Shown: positions 1-7,291 of the stretch, in pieces
Position numbering within the stretch: position 1 is the first letter of the stretch
Layout of the letters: every line of letters begins with the position of its first letter
DNA from: Cellulophaga sp. HaHa_2_95
GTDB lineage: Bacteria > Bacteroidota > Bacteroidia > Flavobacteriales > Flavobacteriaceae
Assembly: GCF_019278565.1 (NCBI RefSeq)
Contig: NZ_CP058988.1
Location: 1-64,000, forward strand
Reading direction: 5' to 3'
DNA length: 64,000 bases
The notes under the pieces: generated by a model
Database searches by the model: none
What the model was told of the DNA's origin: nothing
The model's input: the letters and a program-made list of their open reading frames with translations, nothing else
Position numbers and translations under genes: made by a program

Positions 1-914
1 CTAAAAAATCATTTTTTAATTTTATTAAAGACTTTATCGAAGAAAGTAGATTGAATAAAAAATCAGGAACAATAACAGTTTACAACACAACATTTAAGTA
101 TCTAAAAGAGTACGCTCAAAAAATTAATAAACCTTTAGATTTCGAAAATATAAACTTAGAATTCTATAATACATACTTAAGCTATCTTACTAAAGAAAAA
201 GAACTTTCTACAAATACCGTTGGCAAACATATCAAGACAATAAAAACTTTTTTAAATGAAGCAACGGATAGAGAGTTAAATACAAACTTAGAATTTAAAA
301 AAACCAAGTTCAAAACTTTAAGAGAAGATTCTGACTCAATATATTTATCAATAGATGAATTGAAAAAAATTGAAAAATTAGATTTAAAAGACAAAGCGAA
401 ATTAGAAAAAGTAAGAGACCTATTTTTAATAGGTTGTTATACTGGTTTACGTTTTTCAGATTTTACTCAAATAAAACCTGAAAATATCGTTAATAATAGG
501 TCGATGCTCCAAATTAGAACACAAAAAACAGGCGAACGTGTTTCAATTCCATTACATCAAACAGTTAGGGATATTCTCGAAAAATATGACAATGAACTTC
601 CTAAATCAATTTCAAATCAGAAAATGAATGAATACATCAAAGATGTCGTTGAGGCTGCCGAAATAAATCATAAAATTGAGACCACAATAACCAAAGGCGG
701 AAAAATAGAAAAGAAACCAATTGAAAAATTTAATTTAGTTACTACGCATACAGCCAGACGAAGTTTTGCTACAAATTTATACTTAGCAGATATTCCAAGT
801 ATTTCTATTATGAAAATTACAGGGCATAAAACGGAACGTTCATTTCTAAAATACGTTAGAGTTACCCAAGAACAAAACGCAGATAAATTACTAAACCACC
901 CCTTTTTTAAATAA
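1..914 (+). CDS. Tyrosine recombinase / integrase, 5' end off window
   Basis: Phage-type site-specific recombinase that would integrate and excise the element at the left of the window. The frame is open to the first bases, so the start lies outside; the first in-frame start-like codon (TTG, 51) falls inside the N-terminal SAM-like core-binding domain. Counting from that TTG, the catalytic residues are R134 in TGLRFSD, H233 and R236 in HTARRS, H259 in GHKT, and Y268 in FLKYVR: the full R-H-R-H-Y set. The protein ends cleanly with a TAA. An excisionase-like gene and a Rep gene follow on the same strand, as expected for an integrative element. The family is secure; the target site is inferred. 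Confidence 0.93.
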   Translation, partial: KKSFFNFIKDFIEESRLNKKSGTITVYNTTFKYLKEYAQKINKPLDFENINLEFYNTYLSYLTKEKELSTNTVGKHIKTIKTFLNEATDRELNTNLEFKKTKFKTLREDSDSIYLSIDELKKIEKLDLKDKAKLEKVRDLFLIGCYTGLRFSDFTQIKPENIVNNRSMLQIRTQKTGERVSIPLHQTVRDILEKYDNELPKSISNQKMNEYIKDVVEAAEINHKIETTITKGGKIEKKPIEKFNLVTTHTARRSFATNLYLADIPSISIMKITGHKTERSFLKYVRVTQEQNADKLLNHPFFK

Positions 915-930
915 TTGTAATAATACAAAA

Positions 931-975
931 ACGGAAGAAACAGGAAGAAACAGGAAGAAACAGGAAGAAACAGGA
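931..975. repeat. Four-and-a-half tandem copies of a 10-bp unit
   Basis: The unit CAGGAAGAAA is repeated head to tail with almost no variation (first copy ACGGAAGAAA, last copy partial CAGGA), just after the integrase stop codon and before the HTH gene. A 10-bp period places each unit on the same face of the helix, as in arrays bound by excisionase or Rep proteins. That function is inferred; the repeat is seen directly. Confidence 0.85.
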
Positions 976-1041
976 CAATCCCCCAGCGTTCGCTTTAAAT
1001 TAAATTTCTTTTGCCATCAAATTAATTAAATAAAATTAAAA

Positions 1042-1332
1042 ATGGCAAAACTTACATTAAACACATTTGAACAAGCGGATTTCGAAAAAGCATTAGATGC
1101 AGCATTACAGAGAGCGTTAAAAAACTTAGCTACTCCTGAAAAAGAGAATCCCTCAAAATTACTATCCCGCAAAGACACCGCAAAATTTCTTTGCATTTCC
1201 TTACCAACACTTCACGAATGGACAAAATCGGGAGCTATAAGAGCCCACCGTATAGGGAATAGAGTTCTTTACAAACAAGGGGACATCAATTTAGCATTAA
1301 CAATAATTAATCATAGTAATAAAATACGATAA
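1042..1332 (+). CDS. Excisionase-family helix-turn-helix protein
   Basis: 96-residue DNA-binding protein. The C-terminal half (about 40-85) reads LLSRKDTAKFLCISLPTL, then HEWTKSGAIRAHRIGNR, the winged-helix pattern of the MerR/excisionase-like HTH_17 family (recognition helix followed by a basic wing). The N-terminal 35 residues are a charged helix of unknown role. It lies between the integrase and the Rep gene and is two bases from the next small gene, so it is probably co-transcribed with it. Likely role: directing excision or regulating the element; this rests on family and context. Confidence 0.8.
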   Translation: MAKLTLNTFEQADFEKALDAALQRALKNLATPEKENPSKLLSRKDTAKFLCISLPTLHEWTKSGAIRAHRIGNRVLYKQGDINLALTIINHSNKIR

Positions 1333-1334
1333 TT

Positions 1335-1553
1335 ATGTTAAAGCAAAAAAATGACTACTCGGTTATAGTATTTTTTGAAGAAGGCAGTAAGCCAAAAAAA
1401 TGGACTTATGTTCACAAACTCAATGGCTTCTCTATGTTCCTAAAAAAAAATCATCCTCATTGGCAATATATGAATGTCTACAATAGACGTTCAGGTGAAT
1501 ACATGAGAAGATTTCAAAGAGATAGCTTCATCCCTCCCTTTATTTCAGAATGA
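1335..1553 (+). CDS. Small hypothetical protein of the integrative element
   Basis: 72 residues, starting two bases after the excisionase-like gene. The sequence is basic and aromatic-rich (for example KKWTYVHKLNGF and HWQYMNVYNRRSGEY) with no signal peptide or membrane segment. I do not recognise a family. Its place between the excisionase-like gene and the HUH Rep gene suggests an accessory function in element replication or control, but the sequence does not show one. Confidence 0.6.
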   Translation: MLKQKNDYSVIVFFEEGSKPKKWTYVHKLNGFSMFLKKNHPHWQYMNVYNRRSGEYMRRFQRDSFIPPFISE

Positions 1554-1649
1554 CCTTTTTTTTTAACCTTTAAAAAACACGTTCAGAGAATAAAAACCTT
1601 TTACAAAAAACCTTTTAATGGTTTTAATTAATGTACAACGATTCAGATT

Positions 1650-2489
1650 ATGATAGTAAAAAATACATATGGCACTAGCGTTGCTTTCACTACAAAAATG
1701 TTTGGCGTAATCCCGAAAGATGAATTTTCGGGTTCTGCCTTACAAAGAAAGAAGCAAGACCCCAAAGAAGAAAAAACCAATGTAAAAATTAAGAAGAAGA
1801 ATAGTGAGGGTAAAAAATTATGCTCCCTTTCAAAAAGGTCTAAACAGAAAATTAGAAAAAAGATTACATGCTTTGCTCGTTGCTATAAAAGACTAAGCTT
1901 TGTAACGCTTACTTTTTTGAATAAGGTTGATGACGAGCAAGCGATTATCATTCTTAGAAAGTTTTTAGACAACGTAAAGAAGAGAAGTACCGACTTCCAA
2001 TATGTTTGGGTTGCTGAACGCCAAGAAAAGAATACAGAGTTCATAGGTAATATTCATTTTCACATCATAACCAACAAATATTGGAAAATTGAAAAATGGT
2101 GGAATTACTGGCTAGACCTACAGAGGAAAAACGGCATTAAACCAAGGGATGAAAATTTTAAACCCTCTAGCGCTTTTGATGTAAGACAATTAAACTCCAG
2201 TAACATACGATCAATAGCTTCGTATGTTACCAAATATGTCACCAAGAATAACGAAAAGTTCAAATGTCAAGTATGGAACTGCTCCAGGGGTGTTTCAGAG
2301 CTGTACACAGACTTTTATACGACAACCGAATTCACAGACCAATTTAAACGCTTAAACGCTGTAATCAAAGAATTTGAAGTCAAAGACCACGGTAAACGAC
2401 CATTCTTAAATGTAAAAATGATAAATCTTAACAGGCAGACGTTACCATTTTATAAACGATTAGATGACAAGAACAAAGCGTTGAAATAA
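1650..2489 (+). CDS. HUH-type rolling-circle replication initiator (Rep)
   Basis: Predicted single-strand endonuclease that nicks a replication origin and stays joined to DNA through tyrosine. All three HUH-Rep motifs are visible: motif 1 FVTLTF (84-89), motif 2 GNIHFHII with metal ligands H136 and H138, and motif 3 YVTKYVTK with Y192, K195 and Y196. The first 70 residues are a very basic tail. Reps of this type occur in microviruses, rolling-circle plasmids and small integrative elements of Bacteroidota. With integrase and excisionase beside it, the element probably replicates after excision. No capsid or packaging genes are visible. Confidence 0.85.
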   Translation: MIVKNTYGTSVAFTTKMFGVIPKDEFSGSALQRKKQDPKEEKTNVKIKKKNSEGKKLCSLSKRSKQKIRKKITCFARCYKRLSFVTLTFLNKVDDEQAIIILRKFLDNVKKRSTDFQYVWVAERQEKNTEFIGNIHFHIITNKYWKIEKWWNYWLDLQRKNGIKPRDENFKPSSAFDVRQLNSSNIRSIASYVTKYVTKNNEKFKCQVWNCSRGVSELYTDFYTTTEFTDQFKRLNAVIKEFEVKDHGKRPFLNVKMINLNRQTLPFYKRLDDKNKALK

Positions 2490-2500
2490 GTAAGTACTAC

Positions 2501-3016
2501 CTATTCTGGATGGTTTTCGTCTAGATACAGTTTCAACTCCGAAACTTTATCATTAATAGAATTTAAATCAAAATCACAATAAGCATTCTCATATTCCTCG
2601 TCACAATAAGAACATAACTTTACAAAAATTTCAATATCATTTTCATATATAACCTCCGAATGAGATTGATTATTAGGCTTGCCTTTTGGATGAGGATTAC
2701 CATGAAACTCTGGTTTATGAATAACATCCTCTATCAAATCTATACTTCTAAATAGAGAAACAGGATATTTAAATATCCTAAAAATTGAATGATCTAAATA
2801 ATTACCCTTACTACTTTTTGTAATTGCTATTAGTATAAAATTTTCCTCGATAGTAATATACTTATCCCAATTAACTGACAAACCGCTCTCCCCATGCCTT
2901 AATTCAAAATGTGACTCATTTGGGAATTTACGTTTCTTTGTACCACTTCTTTGTCTTGGAGTAGTCTGTCGATAAACAAAAGACTCGTCAGATATAATCT
3001 CAATAGGATAAGACAT
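2501..3016 (-). CDS. Hypothetical protein, third gene of the cargo operon
   Basis: 171 residues, cytoplasmic by appearance, directly abutting the upstream gene (its ATG follows that gene's stop with no gap). Two motif-like blocks stand out: HFELRHGESGLSVNWDKY (36-53) and PNNQSHSEVIY (114-124). These Gly/Ser/Asn/His-rich blocks look like conserved family signatures, not filler, but I cannot name the family. Strict coupling to the two genes upstream suggests one functional unit, possibly defence or toxin-antitoxin. No enzyme motif can be assigned. Confidence 0.75.
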   Translation of the reverse strand: MSYPIEIISDESFVYRQTTPRQRSGTKKRKFPNESHFELRHGESGLSVNWDKYITIEENFILIAITKSSKGNYLDHSIFRIFKYPVSLFRSIDLIEDVIHKPEFHGNPHPKGKPNNQSHSEVIYENDIEIFVKLCSYCDEEYENAYCDFDLNSINDKVSELKLYLDENHPE

Positions 3017-3706
3017 TTAAACTAAATTTTTCATCCAATAAGCCAAAAATTCAGATACATTTTCCGTATCAACATTCCCCTTGATTGGCTGTCCCTCTCT
3101 TTTCAAATCTCCATAATAATTAGCAATAGTTTTATTTTCACTATTCTTTTCTAAACTTATAGCTAATCTAGCTTTTGTCGTTCTCCATGACAAAAAAATA
3201 TTTCCGTTTCTTCCTGAATTGATTTCTGGAGCATTAATAACAATTCCAGTGTTTTTTAGAACAAACATTGAATAATCAATCAAAAAAGAAATCGCTGAAT
3301 TATACAATTCATTTGATATAGCGGAAGCATTTTGACCATCCCAGTTATCTGGCAATTCCAATAACTCTTTTGACTCCTGAATTTCTTCCTCAATATTTTT
3401 TAGTTCTATTGGAAGTAAGTAGGTTTTACCATCCACAAAAATTGTTAATTCTTTGTTTCTTTTAGAAAAAAATTCTAGTATTGATCCAAAGTTTTCATTA
3501 CCTCTAATACTTTTAGCCTCCCAAGATCTTACTCTTTTTTGAACTCGAAGAAAACTTGATTCCTCTTCATACGAAGGGTAATTTACCTTGGAATCAAAAT
3601 ACAAAGGTTCAACTTGATATGACAAACCACACCCCCTTGGATTAATATAATCCTTCTTCCTATTGATAGAATCGACTGATTTCCGAACATCTAAAGTATT
3701 TGCCAT
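3017..3706 (-). CDS. Hypothetical protein with an LPDNWDG motif, second gene of the cargo operon
   Basis: 229 residues, no signal peptide or membrane span. The central block LELPDNWDGQNA (116-127) is followed by a helix, a hydrophobic stretch with NAPEINSGRNGNIFLSW, and strands ending YYGDLKREGQ. The LPxxWDGxxA pattern recurs in short uncharacterised proteins carried on mobile DNA (recalled, not searched). It lies 9 bp after the first operon gene and touches the third. No catalytic triad or nuclease motif is visible. Real gene, unknown function. Confidence 0.77.
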   Translation of the reverse strand: MANTLDVRKSVDSINRKKDYINPRGCGLSYQVEPLYFDSKVNYPSYEEESSFLRVQKRVRSWEAKSIRGNENFGSILEFFSKRNKELTIFVDGKTYLLPIELKNIEEEIQESKELLELPDNWDGQNASAISNELYNSAISFLIDYSMFVLKNTGIVINAPEINSGRNGNIFLSWRTTKARLAISLEKNSENKTIANYYGDLKREGQPIKGNVDTENVSEFLAYWMKNLV

Positions 3707-3715
3707 ATGTAAAAT

Positions 3716-4366
3716 TTAATCAGTAATATCAATAAATTCAATATTTAAATAGTCGTTCTTTATCTGACTATCCTTCAATATTGCTCTACTAATTATTTCT
3801 TTCAATTTAACTAAATCGTTTGAATCTAGTGAAAAGTAAAAATTTTCATTTGATCCATTTTTACTAGATTCCAATTTTAATCTATGTATAATTACTGCCT
3901 TTCTTCTTTCTGAATATAATTCAACATTATCTTCAAATAAAAGTCGAATATCGGAAAAAACCTTTCCATCGCTAAAAATAACATCATTATCAGAAATTAA
4001 ATCTGCCGCCTTGAATGTTTGTTTTAGATTCTGTGAATTATTTAAGATTATAAAAATTTTTGCTTCTAAATCATTGTCTTTTTCCAAATCATTATTAACA
4101 AAAAAAGAATCGCTTAAATTTTTTGCAATTTCTTCTTTTGATTTTTTAGAATAAAACAGCAGATTTCCAAAACTATATATTGTTGACGAAAGTTGAAAAT
4201 CTTCTGTTTTGTTGTATTTTGATTTGAAAAATGCACTAAAACCATCTTGCCCAAGACCATAAGGAATTTGAGAAATGATGGAGCCGATCTCTTTGACTTC
4301 ATCCATACTTAATTTGAGTAATATCTCAAATCCACGTATAAAACTATCAGGTATTCTTAAACTCAT
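3716..4366 (-). CDS. Hypothetical protein, first gene of the cargo operon
   Basis: 216 residues, mixed alpha/beta by appearance, no membrane segment. The N-terminus (RIPDSFIRGFEILLKLS) is helical; the second half carries VFSDIRLLFEDN (136-147) and a strand reading KAVIIHRLKL, then a helix-rich tail. I do not recognise a named family. It is the promoter-proximal member of the tight three-gene leftward operon, with a TAnnTTTG box about 60 bp upstream. It may be the sensor or scaffold of a cargo system, but that is a guess from position only. Confidence 0.75.
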   Translation of the reverse strand: MSLRIPDSFIRGFEILLKLSMDEVKEIGSIISQIPYGLGQDGFSAFFKSKYNKTEDFQLSSTIYSFGNLLFYSKKSKEEIAKNLSDSFFVNNDLEKDNDLEAKIFIILNNSQNLKQTFKAADLISDNDVIFSDGKVFSDIRLLFEDNVELYSERRKAVIIHRLKLESSKNGSNENFYFSLDSNDLVKLKEIISRAILKDSQIKNDYLNIEFIDITD

Positions 4367-4425
4367 AATGTATTAAATATACTAAATTTATTATTAAGAG
4401 AAATATTTTAACTACTTGATAAATA

Positions 4426-4433
4426 CAAATATA
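4426..4433 (-). promoter_or_regulatory. Candidate -7 box of the three-gene cargo operon
   Basis: On the minus strand this reads TATATTTG, the Bacteroidota -7 consensus TAnnTTTG, about 60 bp upstream of the first cargo gene. No convincing -33 TTG is seen at the usual spacing. Confidence 0.5.
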
Positions 4434-4491
4434 TACATTGAACGCAATATTAGATATAAATATTTCACAAATAAATCATATCTTATTTAAT

Positions 4492-4512
4492 TCGTCCCCT
4501 CACTCGTCCCCT
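4492..4512. repeat. Direct repeat near the tRNA, candidate integrase arm sites
   Basis: TCGTCCCCT occurs at 4492-4500 and again at 4504-4512 (GGGGACGA on the other strand). Paired short direct repeats near the tRNA end of an integrated element are typical of integrase arm-type sites. The repeat is seen; the role is inferred. Confidence 0.5.
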
Positions 4513-4521
4513 AAAATGAAT

Positions 4522-4554
4522 AAAGCCTCGTAAACATATTGTTTACGAGGCTTT
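4522..4554 (-). terminator. Perfect 14-bp hairpin downstream of tRNA-Asp
   Basis: A 14-bp perfect inverted repeat (arms 4522-4535 and 4541-4554) with a 5-nt loop, ten bases from the tRNA 3' end and followed on the minus strand by a T-rich stretch (TTATTCATTTT). It probably terminates the tRNA transcript; its position at the presumed element boundary leaves open a role in recombination. Confidence 0.65.
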
Positions 4555-4564
4555 CAAATTTAAT

Positions 4565-4641
4565 TGGCGGTCCGGACGGGACTCGAACCCGCGACCCCCT
4601 GCGTGACAGGCAGGTATTCTAACCAACTGAACTACCGAACC
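4565..4641 (-). tRNA. tRNA-Asp (GTC)
   Basis: 77 nt on the minus strand. The acceptor stem pairs GGTTCGG with CCGGACC (one G-U pair), the anticodon loop CTGTCAC gives anticodon GTC, the T-arm carries GTTCGAGTC, and CCA is encoded after the discriminator G. The 3' end faces the integrative element, so the gene is a plausible attachment site. Confidence 0.97.
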
Positions 4642-4780
4642 GTTGCTTTAAGCGGTTGCAAATATACGCCGCATATTTAATTACGCAAACTTTTTTGACT
4701 AAAAAATTCAGTTTATTTTAAAATAATTTTGAAAATAAATGATTCAACTTAATTATCAGATACTTACAAAATAAAAAAAA

Positions 4781-5812
4781 TCAAACTTTTCCATCACCTA
4801 GAAACAAAACGTGTGTCTTTTTACTAAATCTTTTAAAATCATTTGCACTCAATTGATCTGGATAAGGCACAAAAAAGTGATTTTCAGAATCATTTCGCCA
4901 TAAAAGGACCCAAGCGATACCCATATTTGCGATGGTAGGATCAAGAATTGTACTCCACCACAAGGGCTCCAACACCCTATCTGATCCTATTTCTGTTAAG
5001 GCATACGGTTTCTTTACCCTTTCTGCCACCATTCTTAATACCTCAACATTGGTTTTTAATGTTTTTTGAAATGCTTTTGCTGTTCCATGTTGATACAGAT
5101 CTAAACCTAACATATCTACCACATGATCTCCAGGATAATTTAAAAGATATTCTCCTATGGCACCTACCAAATTAGGAGCATATACATATAGCAAGTTGTG
5201 AACTTCAAATTCTTCCGACAACAATTCTAACGTCTGCAACCATAAAGTTTTATATTCTTCTGGACTGCAATGGGGGTTTCCCCACCAAAACCATGCACCA
5301 TTCATTTCATGAAACGGACGAAAAGCAATCGGAATCAGCATTCCGTTTTCATCTTTTAATTGCAATACAAAATCGGCCACTTTTTTAAGCCACTCTCTAT
5401 ACACTTCAAAATAGCTACCGCCTTTTAAAATATGTTTTACAGCAATCGTAGTTTCCCAACTATCGCCTTTAGATACTGGATTATCAGCATGCCAACTAAT
5501 GGTAATAATCCCACCTTCTTTATGCGCTTTCTGCATGAGTGCGCACATCGTATTAAAAGGCACATCATCTAAGTTCTTTTCTTTTCCGTGCTCTATCTGG
5601 CCAATATCAAAGCCATAAACCAAAGGAAAGTCCCCTACCACTTTATACACATCACTCGTATACGAATCGTGGTTGTGGCGCCACCCTACTCCATAAGACG
5701 TTGTATCTTGATGCCCAAAAGCATATCCTCTTTCTGAAAGATGTTCTATTTTTCGTTGTAAGGCAAAAACCTGAGGCAATGCTCCCGTATCTGCTAAAGT
5801 GAGATTCGTCAT
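4781..5812 (-). CDS. Glycoside hydrolase family 26, mannanase-like, intracellular
   Basis: Retaining GH26 enzyme (endo-beta-mannanase or mannobiohydrolase type) acting on beta-1,4-mannan or manno-oligosaccharides. Visible signatures: substrate-site GHQDTTSYG (33-41), FDIGQIEHG (68-76), SWHADNP (106-112), acid/base E169 in FRPFHEMNG, nucleophile E274 in ALTEIG. 343 residues is a bare catalytic domain. There is no signal peptide, and an in-frame stop just before the ATG rules out a longer N-terminus, so it is probably cytoplasmic and acts on imported oligosaccharides. It follows the DUF58 gene by 9 bp on the same strand, a likely shared transcript without obvious functional link. Exact substrate uncertain. 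Confidence 0.9.
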   Translation of the reverse strand: MTNLTLADTGALPQVFALQRKIEHLSERGYAFGHQDTTSYGVGWRHNHDSYTSDVYKVVGDFPLVYGFDIGQIEHGKEKNLDDVPFNTMCALMQKAHKEGGIITISWHADNPVSKGDSWETTIAVKHILKGGSYFEVYREWLKKVADFVLQLKDENGMLIPIAFRPFHEMNGAWFWWGNPHCSPEEYKTLWLQTLELLSEEFEVHNLLYVYAPNLVGAIGEYLLNYPGDHVVDMLGLDLYQHGTAKAFQKTLKTNVEVLRMVAERVKKPYALTEIGSDRVLEPLWWSTILDPTIANMGIAWVLLWRNDSENHFFVPYPDQLSANDFKRFSKKTHVLFLGDGKV

Positions 5813-5821
5813 GGTCGTGGG

Positions 5822-6751
5822 TTATAGGAATTTTTGCCTTTCCGTCATGTAGGTATTTAGAATTTTAGAAAAATCACTGCCCACATCTACTGAAACATAC
5901 TTGATTTTGTATTGTGCACATTTCAATTTTAAGCCTTCTTGATAATTCTGAACACTTTTTTGATACCCTTCTTTAACAGTATCTGCATAGAGATCTATTT
6001 TTTCTCCAGTCTCTACATCTACAAAGCGTTTAGGTGTATTATCAAAATCGAAATTCACTTCATGCTCCGCATCTAATACATGAAAAAGCACTACTTCGTG
6101 TTTGTTATATTTTAAATGGCGTAGCGCATCAAACAATTTATCATCTTCTGTTTCGGTTTGAAACATATCTGTAAATAGAAAAATTAAACTCCGCCGTTTC
6201 ATTTTTTCTGCAATTAAATGCAAATAGGTATACGTTTCGGTGCTATTTTCCGGCCTAGAAGATGCGCTAATCTCATTAAGCTTCGCTAACAACATCTGAT
6301 GATGACGCTCACTACCTTTTTCTGAGGCGTAGTATTCATAATGATCAGAATACACACTTAGACCCACAGCATCTCGTTGTTTCTTTAAAATAGCCATTAG
6401 AGCTGCAATAGCCAAGACGCCAAAACCTATTTTATTTAAATGATCTATTCCTAGATTTTTTACTTCTGGATAAAACATGGAAGCAGAATTATCTAAGATC
6501 ATATGGCACCGAAGATTGGTTTCTTCTTCATAGCGCTTGGTGTACAATTTATCGGTCTTAGCAAATAGCTTCCAATCTATATGCTTTGTGCTTTCGCCAT
6601 TATTATAAATTTTATGTTCTGCAAATTCTGCAGAGAAACCATGAAACGGACTCTTATGAATTCCACTAATAAATCCCTCCACAACTTGATTAGCCAAAAG
6701 CCCAAGGTTTTGAAATAATGAAGATTTATGTAATTCCGATTGTACATTCAT
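5822..6751 (-). CDS. DUF58 / von Willebrand A-like protein
   Basis: 309 residues of the DUF58 family, often encoded next to MoxR-type AAA ATPases and linked to envelope or stress functions. The family block GESTKHIDWKLFAKTDKLY (54-72) is followed by a VWA-like metal site, LDNSASMFYP, and a second acidic strand FLFTDMF. No membrane segment is evident. No MoxR or BatA partner is visible here; its neighbour is the GH26 gene downstream. The family call is firm and the role is not known. Confidence 0.87.
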   Translation of the reverse strand: MNVQSELHKSSLFQNLGLLANQVVEGFISGIHKSPFHGFSAEFAEHKIYNNGESTKHIDWKLFAKTDKLYTKRYEEETNLRCHMILDNSASMFYPEVKNLGIDHLNKIGFGVLAIAALMAILKKQRDAVGLSVYSDHYEYYASEKGSERHHQMLLAKLNEISASSRPENSTETYTYLHLIAEKMKRRSLIFLFTDMFQTETEDDKLFDALRHLKYNKHEVVLFHVLDAEHEVNFDFDNTPKRFVDVETGEKIDLYADTVKEGYQKSVQNYQEGLKLKCAQYKIKYVSVDVGSDFSKILNTYMTERQKFL

Positions 6752-6808
6752 ACCACTAAAGATACTTAAAACAGGGTATCAAATTGAAATTTACTACTAT
6801 ATAGGCAT

Positions 6809-6839
6809 AAAAAAATCCTGCAAATTGCAGGATTTTTTT
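6809..6839 (-). terminator. Rho-independent terminator after trxA
   Basis: Stem TCCTGC/GCAGGA with a short AT loop, flanked by A7 and T7 runs, so it could work in both directions. It lies downstream of trxA and upstream of the DUF58 gene, separating the two leftward transcripts. Confidence 0.85.
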
Positions 6840-6874
6840 ATCATCTAGATCCATTAGGGACCCTATGTTATTTA

Positions 6875-7192
6875 CTATAATGCAGCATCAATTGCATCTG
6901 TGTACACTTTCTTAGGAGAAACTCCTACTTGTCTACTTACAATTTCACCACCTTTAAAAACTAATACTGTAGGAATGTTACGTACTCCGTATTTAGCAGC
7001 AAATTCTTGATTTGCATCAACATCTACCTTACCTACAACAGCTTTACCATCATATTCAGTACTTACTTCATCAATAATTGGACCTACCATTCTACATGGT
7101 CCACACCATGCTGCCCAAAAATCAACTACTACTGGTTTATCACTTTTTAAGACTACTTCGTCAAAAGTTGCGTCTGTTATCTCTAATGCCAT
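6875..7192 (-). CDS. trxA: Thioredoxin
   Basis: 105-residue cytoplasmic thioredoxin reducing protein disulfides. Redox motif W29-C30-G31-P32-C33 in WAAWCGPCR, the cis-proline region RNIPTVLVF, and family-typical length. No signal peptide, so this is the cytoplasmic form. It has its own promoter (TAAATTTG box on the minus strand at 7215-7222) and terminator, so it is monocistronic, and lies just downstream of dnaE on the same strand. Confidence 0.97.
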   Translation of the reverse strand: MALEITDATFDEVVLKSDKPVVVDFWAAWCGPCRMVGPIIDEVSTEYDGKAVVGKVDVDANQEFAAKYGVRNIPTVLVFKGGEIVSRQVGVSPKKVYTDAIDAAL

Positions 7193-7214
7193 TTTTTTCG
7201 TATTTATTGTTATA

Positions 7215-7222
7215 CAAATTTA
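7215..7222 (-). promoter_or_regulatory. -7 box of trxA
   Basis: Minus-strand TAAATTTG matches TAnnTTTG and lies 22 bp before the trxA start codon, implying a short leader. Confidence 0.6.
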
Positions 7223-7291
7223 GTCAAATATTATTCTTTTTCCTTACTAACGTTACATTCGTTTTAGCTATTGCCCTATCGAGAAACTTTA

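Noticed and set aside
51..914. Integrase as a truncated pseudogene
   Set aside because: The frame is open to the window edge and all catalytic residues are present, so the missing start is due to the window limit.
931..975. CRISPR-like array
   Set aside because: The repeated unit is only 10 bp with no spacers between copies, and no cas genes are in the window.
4522..4554. Hairpin as an attC-type or transposon end
   Set aside because: Its place ten bases after the tRNA and the T-rich tail fit a terminator better; no partner end was found.
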